From an uncultured Rhizobium sp. (lineage in GTDB: Bacteria > Pseudomonadota > Alphaproteobacteria > Rhizobiales > Rhizobiaceae), in NCBI GenBank assembly GCA_945952415.1, contig CAMFIF010000021.1, forward strand, positions 1 to 58,897: DNA of 58,897 nucleotides, in the 5' to 3' direction. Positions within the stretch are counted from its first letter, which is position 1, and the number at the start of each line of letters is the position of its first letter. This document shows, piece by piece, positions 17,039 to 26,338 of this stretch. The position numbers and the translations under genes are program-made. Under the pieces are notes generated by a model. That model made no database searches. It was not told the origin of the DNA and was given only the letters and a program-made list of their open reading frames with translations.

Positions 17039-18010
17039 TCAGCCCTTTCTCCGGCCTTCGCCGAGGCTGAGGAGCCCGTTCGGCAGTACCAGCATGAGCA
17101 GGATCATCACGCTGGAATAGATGAGAAGCTGGAACTCCCCCGTCTGGAACAGGAGGTTCCAGCCGAAATAGAGCGTGAGCGTGCCAAGCATCGGGCCGAA
17201 GACATAGCCGAGGCCGCCGAGGAAGCAGTTCAGCATGAAATTGACCGAGTCCGTTACCGTGAAGCTCGAGGGATAGACCGACTGGGTGACCGCCGCGAAG
17301 GCCGCGCCGCTGACGCCGCCCAGAAAGGAGGAAATGGCAAAGGCGATCAGCCGAAGATGCACGATGTTGACGCCGATAGAGGAAGCGAGTTCCTCGTTCT
17401 GCTGCAGCGACATGCAGATATGGCCGATACGGGAATTCACCAGCCGGTACATGGCCGCAAAGGCGATGACCATCAGGGTGACGGCGAGATAATAGAAGGC
17501 GATGCGCGGATTTTCCATCGTCGAGAAATCCGGGACGAGGGTGATGCCGAAGAGGGAGATCGCCCCCGGCAGCGGGATGTTGGTGATGCCCTTCGCCCCT
17601 TCGGTGATCGGGACCGCCAGCGCAAGCAGCCGCGTCACCTCGGTGAGCACGAGACTGACCATGGCGAAATAGACGCCGCGGAGCCTCAGGATCGGCAGCC
17701 CGATCAGCAGGCTTGCCAGCGCGCAGAAGAGGCCGGCGGCCGGCAGCGTCCACCAGAAGGACATGCCGTAACGCGTGACGAGCACGGCCGCGACATAGGC
17801 ACCCATCAGCGCAAAGGCGCCCTGCCCCATGTTGATGCGGCCGATATAGAAGGTGAGCCAGACGCCGGCGCTGGCGATCGACAGCAGCGCCACCGAGGTG
17901 AGCGTATAGTAGAGGTCCTTGCGCCCCGTGGCGGCGATGAGGGCCGGCACGAGAACGAAGACCGCGAGAAGGAAGATGGCCAGGCCAGCCAGTTTGCGTG
18001 TCGCTGTCAT
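17039..18010 (-). CDS. Branched-chain-type ABC transporter permease (LivM-like)
   Basis: A 323-residue inner-membrane permease with 9-10 hydrophobic segments. The LivM-family pattern GRINMGQGAFALMGAYVAA (residues about 55-73) and the later block SSFLGGVSGAAFA are visible. It forms the membrane channel together with the LivH-like protein, whose gene ends four bases upstream. The substrate is probably an amide or amino-acid-like compound, inferred from the racemase in the operon. Confidence 0.92.
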   Translation of the reverse strand: MTATRKLAGLAIFLLAVFVLVPALIAATGRKDLYYTLTSVALLSIASAGVWLTFYIGRINMGQGAFALMGAYVAAVLVTRYGMSFWWTLPAAGLFCALASLLIGLPILRLRGVYFAMVSLVLTEVTRLLALAVPITEGAKGITNIPLPGAISLFGITLVPDFSTMENPRIAFYYLAVTLMVIAFAAMYRLVNSRIGHICMSLQQNEELASSIGVNIVHLRLIAFAISSFLGGVSGAAFAAVTQSVYPSSFTVTDSVNFMLNCFLGGLGYVFGPMLGTLTLYFGWNLLFQTGEFQLLIYSSVMILLMLVLPNGLLSLGEGRRKG

Positions 18011-18014
18011 CGGC

Positions 18015-18881
18015 TCAACCCCAGGGCTTGCCCATCAGGCCGTTCGGCCGGATGGCGAGAAAAATCATGAGGGCGGCGAAGATGACGAGATAGGTCACGT
18101 CGCCATATTCGCGCAGCACGGTCAGACCGACCGATTCCATCATGCCGAGGATGAAGCCGCCGGCAATCGCGCCGCCCACCACGCCCGCGCCGCCGATCAT
18201 GATCATCAGGAAGGCCTTGACGGATATGGGGCCGCCGATGCCGGAATTGACGCCGGTGATCGAAACAAGCAGGCCGCCGACCACGCCCGCCAGCATGGCA
18301 CCCAGTGCAAAGCCGATCATGGTGTAGCGATCGACCTTGATGCCCATCAGCTGGGCAGCGACGCGGTCCTGCGCAAGCGCCCGCATCGCCCGGCCGGTCC
18401 GGGAATATTTCATGAAGAGAATGAAGGCGAAGATCATCAGGGCGGCCACGACCGCCACGACGATGCGGTCATAGGGCAGGATGATGCCGAAATCGTGGAA
18501 CACGCCCTTGACGATCTTCGGCACGCCGCGCTGCTTCTCCCCGAAGATCAGCAGGATCACGGCATCGAAGAAGAAGGCGGTCGCGGCGGCCAGCAGCATG
18601 GTGCTTTCCTCGCGATGGCTGCGCCGGATGACCGTGCGGAACAGGTAGCGTTCCATCAGGCCGCCGATGACGGCCAGGCTGACGCCGGAGGCGAGCACCG
18701 CCACCGGAAAGGGCAGGCCGAGCTGCCCGTAGATTGCGTAGGTGATGAACCCGCCAAGGACATACATCTGCCCATGCGCGAAGTTCAGGACGTTCATGAG
18801 ACCGAAGATCAGGGTAAGCCCCAGCGCGATCAGCGCATATTGGGCACCCAGATACAGTCCGTTGGCGATAACCTGTTCCAT
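18015..18881 (-). CDS. Branched-chain-type ABC transporter permease (LivH-like)
   Basis: A 288-residue permease with about eight hydrophobic segments. Family signatures are NGLYLGAQYALIALGLTLIFG at the N-terminus, NFAHGQMYVLGGF, and the cytoplasmic loop RTGRAMRALAQDRVAAQLMGI that contacts the ATPases. Partner of the LivM-like protein. A long hairpin (18910-18942) lies between this gene and the binding-protein gene upstream, probably lowering permease expression relative to the binding protein. Confidence 0.92.
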   Translation of the reverse strand: MEQVIANGLYLGAQYALIALGLTLIFGLMNVLNFAHGQMYVLGGFITYAIYGQLGLPFPVAVLASGVSLAVIGGLMERYLFRTVIRRSHREESTMLLAAATAFFFDAVILLIFGEKQRGVPKIVKGVFHDFGIILPYDRIVVAVVAALMIFAFILFMKYSRTGRAMRALAQDRVAAQLMGIKVDRYTMIGFALGAMLAGVVGGLLVSITGVNSGIGGPISVKAFLMIMIGGAGVVGGAIAGGFILGMMESVGLTVLREYGDVTYLVIFAALMIFLAIRPNGLMGKPWG

Positions 18882-18909
18882 CCGGCTTTATCCAAATTCC
18901 ATGGGATGC

Positions 18910-18942
18910 GGAACGGGGCCGGCGCAGCGCCGGTCCCGTTCC
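18910..18942 (-). terminator. Long hairpin between binding-protein and permease genes
   Basis: GGAACGGG at 18910-18917 pairs with CCCGTTCC at 18935-18942. Inside, CCGGCGC (18919-18925) pairs with GCGCCGG (18927-18933), leaving one G-T pair between the two blocks and almost no loop; the tip will open slightly. There is no strong U-run, so it is more likely an RNA-stabilising or partial-attenuation hairpin than a full terminator. Confidence 0.5.
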
Positions 18943-18961
18943 GCCGTCACGTCTGGCGGTC

Positions 18962-20161
18962 TTAGTCCACCGAACCGACGAACAGCGTCTGGAAGGCGCC
19001 GTCCTTGTATTCGTTCACCACCATCGGCACGGAAATCTGCCGCTTCTGGCCGAAGGAGGTGGTGCCCACGTAATTCAGCTTCGCATCGCCCTTCACGTAA
19101 GGATTGGGCGCGGAGAAGGTATCGATCGTCTTCTTGAACTCGTCGATATTGTCGATGGCGGCCGGATTGGCCTTCATCGTTTCGAGGATATAGTCGAGCG
19201 CATAGACCTTGGTGTTGGATTCGTCGTTATACTCGCCGAACATCTTGGTGTAGCGGGCAACGAATTCCTTCATGCGGTCGGAGGCGATTGCCGGCGTGGA
19301 GGCGCCGCCGACGGAGATGAAGCCGTTGGCAAGCTCGCCCGCACCCTCTTCCAGAACCTTCGCATCCTGGGCGGTCTCGGTGGAGATCAGCCCCTCATAG
19401 CCAAGCTCGCGGGCCGAGCGGATGAGCAGCGGCGCATTGGCCGGCGCCACGCCCGAAAGCACGAGCAGGTCGGGATTGAGCGCGACGATCGGCGTCAGGA
19501 CGGGCGTGAAGTCGCGCGTGTCGTTCTGGTAGGTGTCCTTGTCGGCGACCACTTCGAGGCCGAGCGCCTTGGCGGCCGCAACCCCGCCATCCCGCTGCGA
19601 CAGCGGATCGGACTCATTGGCGGCCACGAAGGCAACCTTCTTCACACCCTTGTTTTCCTTGAGATATTTATAAATGGCCGGACCGGACTGATAGTTGGCG
19701 ATCATGCCGAGAATGGCATTGGAGGCCGGCGGCGTGTAGAGTTCCTTGGGGAAGGCATAGGGGAAATAGATGATATTGTTCTTTTCGGCGACCGGGCGGA
19801 CGGCGGCAGCGCCGTCATCCACGTTCGGGCCGACGACATAGTGGATGCCTTCCTGCGCCATCTTTTCCATCCCTTCGACGGCGCGCTTGGGATCCTTCTG
19901 GTCGTCGAAAGTGACGATGTCGATGTCATAGGTCTTGTCACCGATCTTCACGCCGCCGGTCTCGTTGTACCAGGCCGCAAGCGTCTGCATCGAACGGACG
20001 TTGGAGGTGCCCCAGGCGGCGGCGGGACCGGAGGTCACGCCAACGAAGCCGATCTTCAGCTTTTCATTGGCCGCGGCATGAAGCGTGCTGCCCATCAAAA
20101 GGGCCATGGCCGAAACCGTGCCGAGTGCCACGGTTTTCAGAGTGTTGCGTCGATTCATCAT
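18962..20161 (-). CDS. ABC importer substrate-binding protein (branched-chain/amide type)
   Basis: A 399-residue periplasmic binding protein. The N-terminal signal (NRRNTLKTVALGTVSAMALLMGSTLHAAANE) is Sec-type with a possible Tat-like NRR start. The mature part is a type-1 periplasmic fold (KIGFVGVTSGPAAAWGTSNV, then VVGPNVDDGAAAVRPVAEKN). ATG 20161 is preceded by AGAGGGA at a good distance. It is the first gene of the importer-racemase-GntR operon and feeds the LivHMGF-like complex. The ligand is unknown; hydantoin-like or amino-acid-like compounds fit the operon partners. Confidence 0.9.
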   Translation of the reverse strand: MMNRRNTLKTVALGTVSAMALLMGSTLHAAANEKLKIGFVGVTSGPAAAWGTSNVRSMQTLAAWYNETGGVKIGDKTYDIDIVTFDDQKDPKRAVEGMEKMAQEGIHYVVGPNVDDGAAAVRPVAEKNNIIYFPYAFPKELYTPPASNAILGMIANYQSGPAIYKYLKENKGVKKVAFVAANESDPLSQRDGGVAAAKALGLEVVADKDTYQNDTRDFTPVLTPIVALNPDLLVLSGVAPANAPLLIRSARELGYEGLISTETAQDAKVLEEGAGELANGFISVGGASTPAIASDRMKEFVARYTKMFGEYNDESNTKVYALDYILETMKANPAAIDNIDEFKKTIDTFSAPNPYVKGDAKLNYVGTTSFGQKRQISVPMVVNEYKDGAFQTLFVGSVD

Positions 20162-20253
20162 TTTTTTGTTCCCTCTGGACGTTGAGCGATTATTGGGCTC
20201 ACGAGGGTAAGTGGATTTCAAAAGCTGCGCTTCGTCAACAAAAAATCGATGGA

Positions 20254-20263
20254 TTGTATACAA
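20254..20263. promoter_or_regulatory. TTGTATACAA palindrome, candidate GntR/FCD operator
   Basis: A perfect 10-bp palindrome 91 bases upstream of the binding-protein start codon. Cores with GTATAC are common in operators of FCD-type GntR regulators, and a gene for such a regulator ends this operon. Binding is inferred. Confidence 0.5.
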
Positions 20264-20339
20264 ATCCCTGGGGATTGTGCGACGCAACATGAGACAGCGC
20301 TTCTCAAGCGCCGACAATAACAGCCGGGCGAGGAAAAAG

Positions 20340-20373
20340 AAGGCCTGCCGGCCCTATGAAGGGCCGGTTTTTC
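20340..20373. terminator. Terminator hairpin, possibly bidirectional
   Basis: Perfect 8-bp stem CCGGCCCT (20348-20355) and AGGGCCGG (20360-20367) with loop ATGA. A T-run follows on the plus strand, and a T-rich tract follows slightly further out on the minus strand. It probably ends transcription of the minus-strand sugar-dehydrogenase gene or insulates it from the importer promoter. Confidence 0.6.
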
Positions 20374-20406
20374 TTGCAGTGCAAAAAATCATGCGGGAAC
20401 GGCTGC

Positions 20407-21714
20407 TCAGGCCCGGACGATATGGTCGCGGTGTTCCAGATAGCGGCCACGGGTATCGACAACCAGCGCGGCATGGCGCTCGATCATGGCATAGTCGAAG
20501 CGGTCATGATCGGTCGCAATCAGAACGCAATCGTAGCGGGCAAGGTTTTCCGGCGTCACGGCGACGCTTTCGAGGCGGATGTCGGGATAGTCGCGAAGCC
20601 GCGGGAAGACCGGCACATGGGGATCGGAATAATCCACATGGGCGCCCAGTTCCTTCAGCTTTTCCATCAGCACGACGGAAGGGGATTCCCGCATGTCGTC
20701 GACATTCTTCTTGTAGGCGACACCGAGCACGAGCACGGTGGAGCCGTTCACTGGCTTGCGCATGCGGTTGAGGCCCTGGGTGACCTTGGAAACCACATAA
20801 TCGGGCATGGCCGCATTGACCTCGCCGGCGAGCTCGATGAAGCGGGGATTGGCCCCATATTCCCGTGCCTTCCAGGTAAGGTAGAAGGGATCGATGGGAA
20901 TGCAGTGACCGCCGAGCCCGGGCCCGGGATAATAGGCGACGAAACCGAAGGGCTTGGTGGCGGCGGCCCGGATGACCTCGTGAATGTCGATGCCCATCTT
21001 GTCTGCGACGACCTTCATCTCGTTGACGAGGCCGATATTGACGGCGCGGTGGATGTTTTCGAGAAGCTTGGTCATTTCCGCGACGCGGGTGGAGCTGACC
21101 GGCACGACGCGATCGATCACCTGCTCGTAAAGCGCAACGCCCACCTCAAGGCAGGCCGGCGTATAGCCGCCGCAGACCTTCGGAATGGTCTGGGTCGTGT
21201 AGGAAATGTTGCCGGGGTCTTCCCGCTCCGGCGAATAGACGAGGTAGAAATCCTCGCCCACGTTCAGACCCGCCTTTTTAACCCGGGGCAGGAGTTCCTC
21301 ATCGGTGGTGCCCGGATAGGTGGTGCTTTCCAGCACCAGCACCTGGCCGGGGCGCAGATGCGGCAGGAGCTCCTCGGTGGTATTGATCACATAGCTCAAA
21401 TCCGGCTCGCGATGGTCGTCGAGCGGGGTGGGCACGCAGATGATGAGGGCATCGGCTTCCCGCGCCCGGGAAAAATCGGTGGTGAAGAGGCTCTGTCTTG
21501 CATTCATCGCTGCAATTGCGCTTTCCTCGATCCGCTCGATATAGGACTTGCCGGCGCTCAGCTTTTCCACCTTCACGGGGTCGATGTCGAAGCCGATCAC
21601 GCGGAAGCCGACCTGGCTGAAGCGGAGGATGAGGGGCAGGCCCACATAGCCCAGGCCCACGACGCCGATGGTGGCGTCCTTCGTGCGGAAGCGGTCGATC
21701 AGCTGAGATTGCAA
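20407..21714 (-). CDS. Nucleotide-sugar dehydrogenase (WbpA-like)
   Basis: A 435-residue UDP-sugar 6-dehydrogenase that makes a UDP-hexosaminuronic (or uronic) acid using two NAD+. Visible are the Rossmann [12 protein letters not shown] (about residues 16-27), the central helix region and the catalytic-cysteine motif [12 protein letters not shown]. The C-terminal block [18 protein letters not shown] is also present. The likely start is a TTG at 21714, with GAAAGGG upstream, because it matches the family N-terminus and its roughly 435-residue length. The in-frame ATGs further upstream would add an atypical arginine-rich tail. The divergent neighbour is a WbpV-like reductase, so both probably serve lipopolysaccharide O-antigen or capsule sugar synthesis. 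Confidence 0.88.
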   Translation of the reverse strand: MQSQLIDRFRTKDATIGVVGLGYVGLPLILRFSQVGFRVIGFDIDPVKVEKLSAGKSYIERIEESAIAAMNARQSLFTTDFSRAREADALIICVPTPLDDHREPDLSYVINTTEELLPHLRPGQVLVLESTTYPGTTDEELLPRVKKAGLNVGEDFYLVYSPEREDPGNISYTTQTIPKVCGGYTPACLEVGVALYEQVIDRVVPVSSTRVAEMTKLLENIHRAVNIGLVNEMKVVADKMGIDIHEVIRAAATKPFGFVAYYPGPGLGGHCIPIDPFYLTWKAREYGANPRFIELAGEVNAAMPDYVVSKVTQGLNRMRKPVNGSTVLVLGVAYKKNVDDMRESPSVVLMEKLKELGAHVDYSDPHVPVFPRLRDYPDIRLESVAVTPENLARYDCVLIATDHDRFDYAMIERHAALVVDTRGRYLEHRDHIVRA

Positions 21715-22013
21715 GGCGGCACCCTTTCTTTGCAAGGCCTTCCCCGGAAGGCAGCCGAGGCGACCTGACAGGGAGTCAGCGCCCTTTTTAAGGCCAAGAG
21801 GCGGGGAAACCCAAGCGCTTATTGCGCGCTTTGCCGCCCGCATCGGCTTTTCGGCGGCTGCCGGGCTTTCGTCATCCCTTCCCAGAAAGGCCGGAGACCA
21901 GCGCCGAAAGGCGGGCGTCAATCCCTCAATCCGGCTATTCCTGCAGGGCGCAATTTCGATATATGGAAGGACATGCCGCCCGATCCCTCAAAGCCCCGCA
22001 GATGGAAAAGACC

Positions 22014-22958
22014 ATGGCCGATGGACCGCTGATCATCACCGGAGCGACGGGTTTCGTCGGCCGGCGACTCGTGGCCGATCTCGCCGCCTCGGGCCGGAGA
22101 GAGGTGATCGCACTGGTTCGCGGCCCGGCGCAGGGCTTTCCACCGGGCATTGCGACAGACAGCCTCGATGCCTTTCTTGACGGGAAGCTCGATCCCGCCT
22201 TGCGGGGTGCCCGCCTCATCCATCTTCTCGGGCGCGCCCATGTGATGCGCGAGACGGCCGCAGACAGCCTTGCGGCCTTTCGGGCGGTGAACCGGGACCT
22301 GACGCTTTCCGTCGCGCGCCGCTTTGCGCAAGCCGGGGGGCGGCGCTTCGTCTTCGTCAGCTCCATCAAGGTGAATGGCGAGGAGACGGCGCCGGGCAAG
22401 CCCTTTGCGGAAGCCGAGGTGCCGGCACCCGCCGATCCCTACGGCCTGTCGAAATGGGAGGCGGAGCGGGCGCTCTGGCAGCTTTCCGCCGAAACCGGGC
22501 TTCAAGTCTGCGTGGTGCGCCCGGCGCTGGTGCTCGGGCCCGGTGCGCGGGGTAATGTCGCCTCCATGCTCCGCTGGATCGAACGGGGGGTGCCCCTGCC
22601 CTTCGGTGCCATAGACAACCGGCGCAGTTTCGTCGGTATCGACAATCTTGCAAGCCTGCTGCTTGCGGCAGCGGATCATCCGCGCGCCGCGGGCGAGACC
22701 TTTCTGGCGGCCGATGGCGAGGATCTCTCCACACCGGCGCTGCTCACCCGGATCGGCCGCCTGCTTGGCCGGCCGCCCCGCCTCATTCCCGTTCCGCCCG
22801 CCCTCATCCGGCGGCTGGCGGGGCTTCTCGGCCAGAAGGCCAAGGCCGACCGGCTTCTCGGATCGCTGCAGGTCGACGGCAGCCGCGCCCGAACCTGCCT
22901 CGGCTGGACGCCGCCGAAAACCCTCGACCAAAGCCTGGCAGACATGATCGAAAGGTGA
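22014..22958 (+). CDS. NAD-dependent epimerase/dehydratase-family reductase (WbpV-like)
   Basis: A 314-residue extended-SDR enzyme. The nucleotide-binding motif GATGFVG is near residues 8-14, and the catalytic YGLSK near 143-147 follows SSIKVNGEETAPGKPF. The latter segment is characteristic of UDP-N-acetylquinovosamine dehydrogenase/4-reductase (WbpV) homologues. These enzymes reduce a 4-keto sugar to UDP-QuiNAc for O-antigen synthesis. ATG 22014 is preceded by GGAAAAG; ATG 22002 is the alternative. A peptidase T gene follows after three bases, so the two are probably co-transcribed despite unrelated roles. Confidence 0.75.
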   Translation: MADGPLIITGATGFVGRRLVADLAASGRREVIALVRGPAQGFPPGIATDSLDAFLDGKLDPALRGARLIHLLGRAHVMRETAADSLAAFRAVNRDLTLSVARRFAQAGGRRFVFVSSIKVNGEETAPGKPFAEAEVPAPADPYGLSKWEAERALWQLSAETGLQVCVVRPALVLGPGARGNVASMLRWIERGVPLPFGAIDNRRSFVGIDNLASLLLAAADHPRAAGETFLAADGEDLSTPALLTRIGRLLGRPPRLIPVPPALIRRLAGLLGQKAKADRLLGSLQVDGSRARTCLGWTPPKTLDQSLADMIER

Positions 22959-22961
22959 TCC

Positions 22962-24194
22962 ATGACCGATACCGTGCTTTCCCGCTTCCTGCGCTATGTG
23001 GTGATCGATACGCAGTCCGACCCGACCTCCTCGAGCCAGCCGACCACCGAAAAGCAGAAGGATCTCGGCCGGCTTCTCGCGGCGGAGCTGAAGGCGATCG
23101 GCGTTGAAGACGCCCATCTCGACGAGCACGGCTATGTCTATGGCACCATTCCCGCCAATACGGACAAGGCGGTTCCCGTGATCTGCTTCTGCTCGCACAT
23201 GGACACGGCGCCGGATTTCTCCGGTACCGGGGTGAAGCCGCAGGTAATCGAGAATTACCGTGGCGGCGACATCACCCTGCCCGGAGATCCCTCGCGGGTG
23301 ATCCGCGTTGCGGAGCATCCGGAACTTCTGAACCAGATCGGCCATGACGTGGTGACCACCGACGGCACGACGCTGCTCGGCGCGGACGACAAGGCGGGCA
23401 TTGCCGAAATCATCACGGCCGCGGCAGAGATCATCGCCAATCCCGCGATCCGGCACGGCACGATCAAGATCCTCTTCACCCCGGACGAGGAAGTGGGACG
23501 GGGTGTCAACCGAGTGGATCTTGAAAAGCTCGGGGCCGACATCGCCTATACGCTCGATGGCGAAACGGCGGGCCATGTGGAGGACGAGACCTTTTCCGCC
23601 GACGGCGTGGAAATCGAGATCACCGGGGTGGCCATCCATCCGGGCTTTGCCAAGGGGCGCATGGAAAATGCGATCCGCATCGCCTCCTCCATCATCGCCC
23701 GGCTGCCGCAGCACATGGCGCCCGAAACCACGGAAGGGCGCGAGGGCTTTCTCCATCCGACCGATCTCGAAGGCTCCATGGAAAAGGCGCGGATTTCCCT
23801 CATCGTCCGGGATTTCACCTTGGAAGGTCTGAAGGAAAAGGAAGCCCTGCTGGAGGACATCGTCAAGGATGTGCTCAGGGCCTATCCGGGCTCCAGCTAC
23901 CGCCTGACCGTCACGGAACAGTATCGCAACATGAAGGAGGTGCTGGACCGCAACCCCGCGATCGTCGAGCATGCGCTGGAGGCGATCCGCCGGGCGGGCA
24001 TGGAGCCGGTGCGCGGCAGCATCCGCGGCGGCACGGATGGCTCGCGCCTTTCCTTCATGGGCCTGCCCTGCCCCAATCTCTTCGCGGGTGGCCATGCCTT
24101 CCATTCGCCGCTCGAATGGGTGAGCCGCCAGGACATGGAAAAGGCGGTCAGAACCATCGTGGAGCTTGCGCAGATATGGGAAGAGAGGGCCTGA
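22962..24194 (+). CDS. pepT: Peptidase T (tripeptide aminopeptidase)
   Basis: A 410-residue cytoplasmic M20-family metallopeptidase that removes N-terminal residues from tripeptides. Zinc-site motifs are visible: CSHMDTAPDFSG (His and catalytic Asp), LGADDKAGIAE (bridging Asp) and FTPDEEVGRGV (general-base Glu and zinc Glu). The C-terminal RGGTDGSRLSFMGLPCPN and GGHAFHSPLEW (His ligand) complete the set. Length matches PepT (about 410). It starts three bases after the WbpV-like gene and is followed by a small secreted protein. Confidence 0.93.
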   Translation: MTDTVLSRFLRYVVIDTQSDPTSSSQPTTEKQKDLGRLLAAELKAIGVEDAHLDEHGYVYGTIPANTDKAVPVICFCSHMDTAPDFSGTGVKPQVIENYRGGDITLPGDPSRVIRVAEHPELLNQIGHDVVTTDGTTLLGADDKAGIAEIITAAAEIIANPAIRHGTIKILFTPDEEVGRGVNRVDLEKLGADIAYTLDGETAGHVEDETFSADGVEIEITGVAIHPGFAKGRMENAIRIASSIIARLPQHMAPETTEGREGFLHPTDLEGSMEKARISLIVRDFTLEGLKEKEALLEDIVKDVLRAYPGSSYRLTVTEQYRNMKEVLDRNPAIVEHALEAIRRAGMEPVRGSIRGGTDGSRLSFMGLPCPNLFAGGHAFHSPLEWVSRQDMEKAVRTIVELAQIWEERA

Positions 24195-24250
24195 CACAGG
24201 GTACCGTCTACAGAGCCTGTCGTTATTATGGATCCAGAGGGGATGATCTC

Positions 24251-24634
24251 ATGAAAAGCCTTTTTCTTGCGGCGCTTCTTGCCAGCGTTGCCCTTTCACC
24301 CGCCGTTGCCGATGAACTCATCGGCAGCTACCGCGCCTTCATCGGCCGGGACGATCTCTACAATTCAAACGGCGAGCGGCTGACAAAACCCTGGCAGGTG
24401 CTGCGCCAGGATCGCGCCAATTTCCACAAATACGGCATTTCCCAGCGGGGCGACGAGGATGACGATTTCTTTGCCAGCGCCGAGAACCGCGCCAACATGG
24501 AGTATATGGTGCAGCACGGGTCCATCGCCCGCTTCGCCGCCAAGGCGCTGGTGCGGGGCAATGTGATGGTGACGGTGGAGATCTACGGCCGCGGCGGCAC
24601 CGGCGATTTCGTCAATGTGACGGTGGGCGACTGA
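24251..24634 (+). CDS. Small secreted protein of unknown function
   Basis: A 127-residue protein with a clear Sec signal peptide (KSLFLAALLASVALSPAVADE, cleavage near residue 20). The mature 107 residues contain no cysteine, no recognised domain and a mid-section rich in Asp/Glu (QRGDEDDDFFASAENRANMEY). The start follows GAGGGG at a good distance. The predicted location is the periplasm or outside the cell. No function is recognised. The minus-strand ABC-F gene converges on it 20 bases downstream. Confidence 0.65.
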   Translation: MKSLFLAALLASVALSPAVADELIGSYRAFIGRDDLYNSNGERLTKPWQVLRQDRANFHKYGISQRGDEDDDFFASAENRANMEYMVQHGSIARFAAKALVRGNVMVTVEIYGRGGTGDFVNVTVGD

Positions 24635-24653
24635 TCGCCGCCCGGCCCTGGCC

Positions 24654-26276
24654 TCAGCTTCTGAGGCCGGGTGCCTCATGGCCGGTCCGGGCCACATATT
24701 CCGTATAGCCACCCGCATATTGGTGGATGCCCTCGGGCGTGAGTTCGAGCACGCGGTTCGAGAGTTCGGCCAGGAAGTGGCGGTCATGCGAGACGAAGAG
24801 CATGGTGCCTTCGAAATCGGAAAGCGCATTGATCAGCATTTCCTTCGTATCGAGATCCAGGTGGTTGGTCGGCTCGTCGAGGACCAGGAAGTTCGGCGGA
24901 TCGAAGAGCATGATGGCCATGACGAGGCGGGCCTTTTCACCGCCCGAGAGCACCCGGCAGCGCTTTTCCACATCGTCGCCCGAAAAGCCGAAGCAGCCGG
25001 CCAGCGCGCGGAGCGAGCCCTGGCCCGCCTGCGGGAAATGATGTTCCAGTTCCTCGAAGATGGTCCGGTCGCCATTGATGAGATCCATGGCATGCTGGGC
25101 GAAATAGCCCATCTTGACGCTGGCGCCGATCGCAACCGTGCCGGCATCCGGCTCGGCGGCGCCGGCCACCAGCTTCAGAAGCGTCGACTTGCCGGCACCG
25201 TTGATGCCCATGAGGCACCAGCGCTCCTTGCGGCGGATCATGAAATCGAAGCCGTCATAGATCACCCGTGAGCCATAGGCCTTGGAGACGTTCTTGAGGC
25301 TTGCCACATCCTCGCCCGAGCGGGGCGCGGGGCGGAATTCGAAGGCCACGGACTGGCGACGCTTCGGCGGCTCGACGCGCTCGATCTTTTCGAGCTTCTT
25401 CACCCGGCTCTGCACCTGCGCGGCATGGGAGGCACGGGCCTTGAAGCGCTCGATGAACTTGATTTCCTTGGCGAGCATGGCCTGCTGGCGCTCGAACTGC
25501 GCCTGCTGCTGCTTTTCGTTCTGGGCGCGCTGCTCTTCGTAGAACTCGTAATTGCCCGAATAGGTGTTGAGGTTGCCGCCGTCGATTTCCAGCACCTTGT
25601 TGACGATGCGGTTCATGAATTCCCGGTCATGGGAGGTCATGAGGAGCGCGCCCTCGTAACCCTTCAGGAAATCTTCGAGCCAGATCAGGCTTTCGATATC
25701 GAGATGGTTCGAGGGTTCGTCGAGCAGCATGACATCGGGGCGCATGAGGAGAATGCGGGCCAGCGCGACGCGCATCTTCCAGCCTCCGGAAAGCTTGCCG
25801 ACATCGCCGTCCATCATTTCCTGGGTAAAGGAGAGACCGGCGAGCACTTCGCGGGCCCGGCCATCCAGCGCATAGCCGTCAAGCTCCTCGAAACGGGCCT
25901 GCACCTCGCCGTAGCGCTCGATGATCGCATCCATCTCGTCCATTCGGTCGGGATCGCTCATGGCAGCCTCGAGCTCGCGCAGCTCGGCGGCGACCGTGCT
26001 GACAGGACCTGCGCCCTCCATCACCTCGGCCACGGCGCTGCGGCCGGCCATCTCGCCCACATCCTGGTTGAAATAGCCGATGGTCACGCCCTTATCGACG
26101 GAAATCTGGCCCTCGTCGGGGAATTCCTGGCCAGTGATCATGCGGAAGATGGTGGTCTTTCCGGCCCCGTTCGGGCCAACGAGCCCGATCTTCTCCCCCC
26201 GGTTAAGCGCGGCGGAGGCCTCGATGAAGAGGATACGGTGGCTGAGCTGCTTGGAAATATTCTCGATGCGGATCAT
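24654..26276 (-). CDS. ABC-F family ATPase (YbiT/Uup-like)
   Basis: A 540-residue soluble protein with two ABC ATPase cassettes and no membrane domain. Cassette 1 has GPNGAGKTT, LSGGWKMRVALARILL and MLLDEPSNHLD. Cassette 2 has GINGAGKSTLL, LSGGEKARLVMAIMLF and LVLDEPTNHLD. The ABC-F linker (about residues 240-320) is rich in Gln, Glu and Lys (YEEQRAQNEKQQQAQFERQQ). ABC-F proteins act on ribosomes, relieving stalling or conferring resistance to ribosome-targeting drugs; most chromosomal copies are housekeeping. Start ATG 26276. Confidence 0.93.
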   Translation of the reverse strand: MIRIENISKQLSHRILFIEASAALNRGEKIGLVGPNGAGKTTIFRMITGQEFPDEGQISVDKGVTIGYFNQDVGEMAGRSAVAEVMEGAGPVSTVAAELRELEAAMSDPDRMDEMDAIIERYGEVQARFEELDGYALDGRAREVLAGLSFTQEMMDGDVGKLSGGWKMRVALARILLMRPDVMLLDEPSNHLDIESLIWLEDFLKGYEGALLMTSHDREFMNRIVNKVLEIDGGNLNTYSGNYEFYEEQRAQNEKQQQAQFERQQAMLAKEIKFIERFKARASHAAQVQSRVKKLEKIERVEPPKRRQSVAFEFRPAPRSGEDVASLKNVSKAYGSRVIYDGFDFMIRRKERWCLMGINGAGKSTLLKLVAGAAEPDAGTVAIGASVKMGYFAQHAMDLINGDRTIFEELEHHFPQAGQGSLRALAGCFGFSGDDVEKRCRVLSGGEKARLVMAIMLFDPPNFLVLDEPTNHLDLDTKEMLINALSDFEGTMLFVSHDRHFLAELSNRVLELTPEGIHQYAGGYTEYVARTGHEAPGLRS

Positions 26277-26338
26277 GAAGGAGGCCCTGGGTAACGTGCC
26301 CGCCTCCTATCATGCGAAAAGCGCCCTGTCGCGCAGTT

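Noticed and set aside
16406..18070. A 554-codon plus-strand frame opposite livG/livM
   Set aside because: Antisense to two recognisable transporter genes; its translation is rich in Gln, Glu, Arg and His, as expected for a shadow frame.
21918..24197. A 759-codon minus-strand open frame overlapping the WbpV-like and pepT genes
   Set aside because: It is the antisense of two well-supported enzymes and its translation has no recognisable motif, with a composition typical of high-G+C shadow frames.
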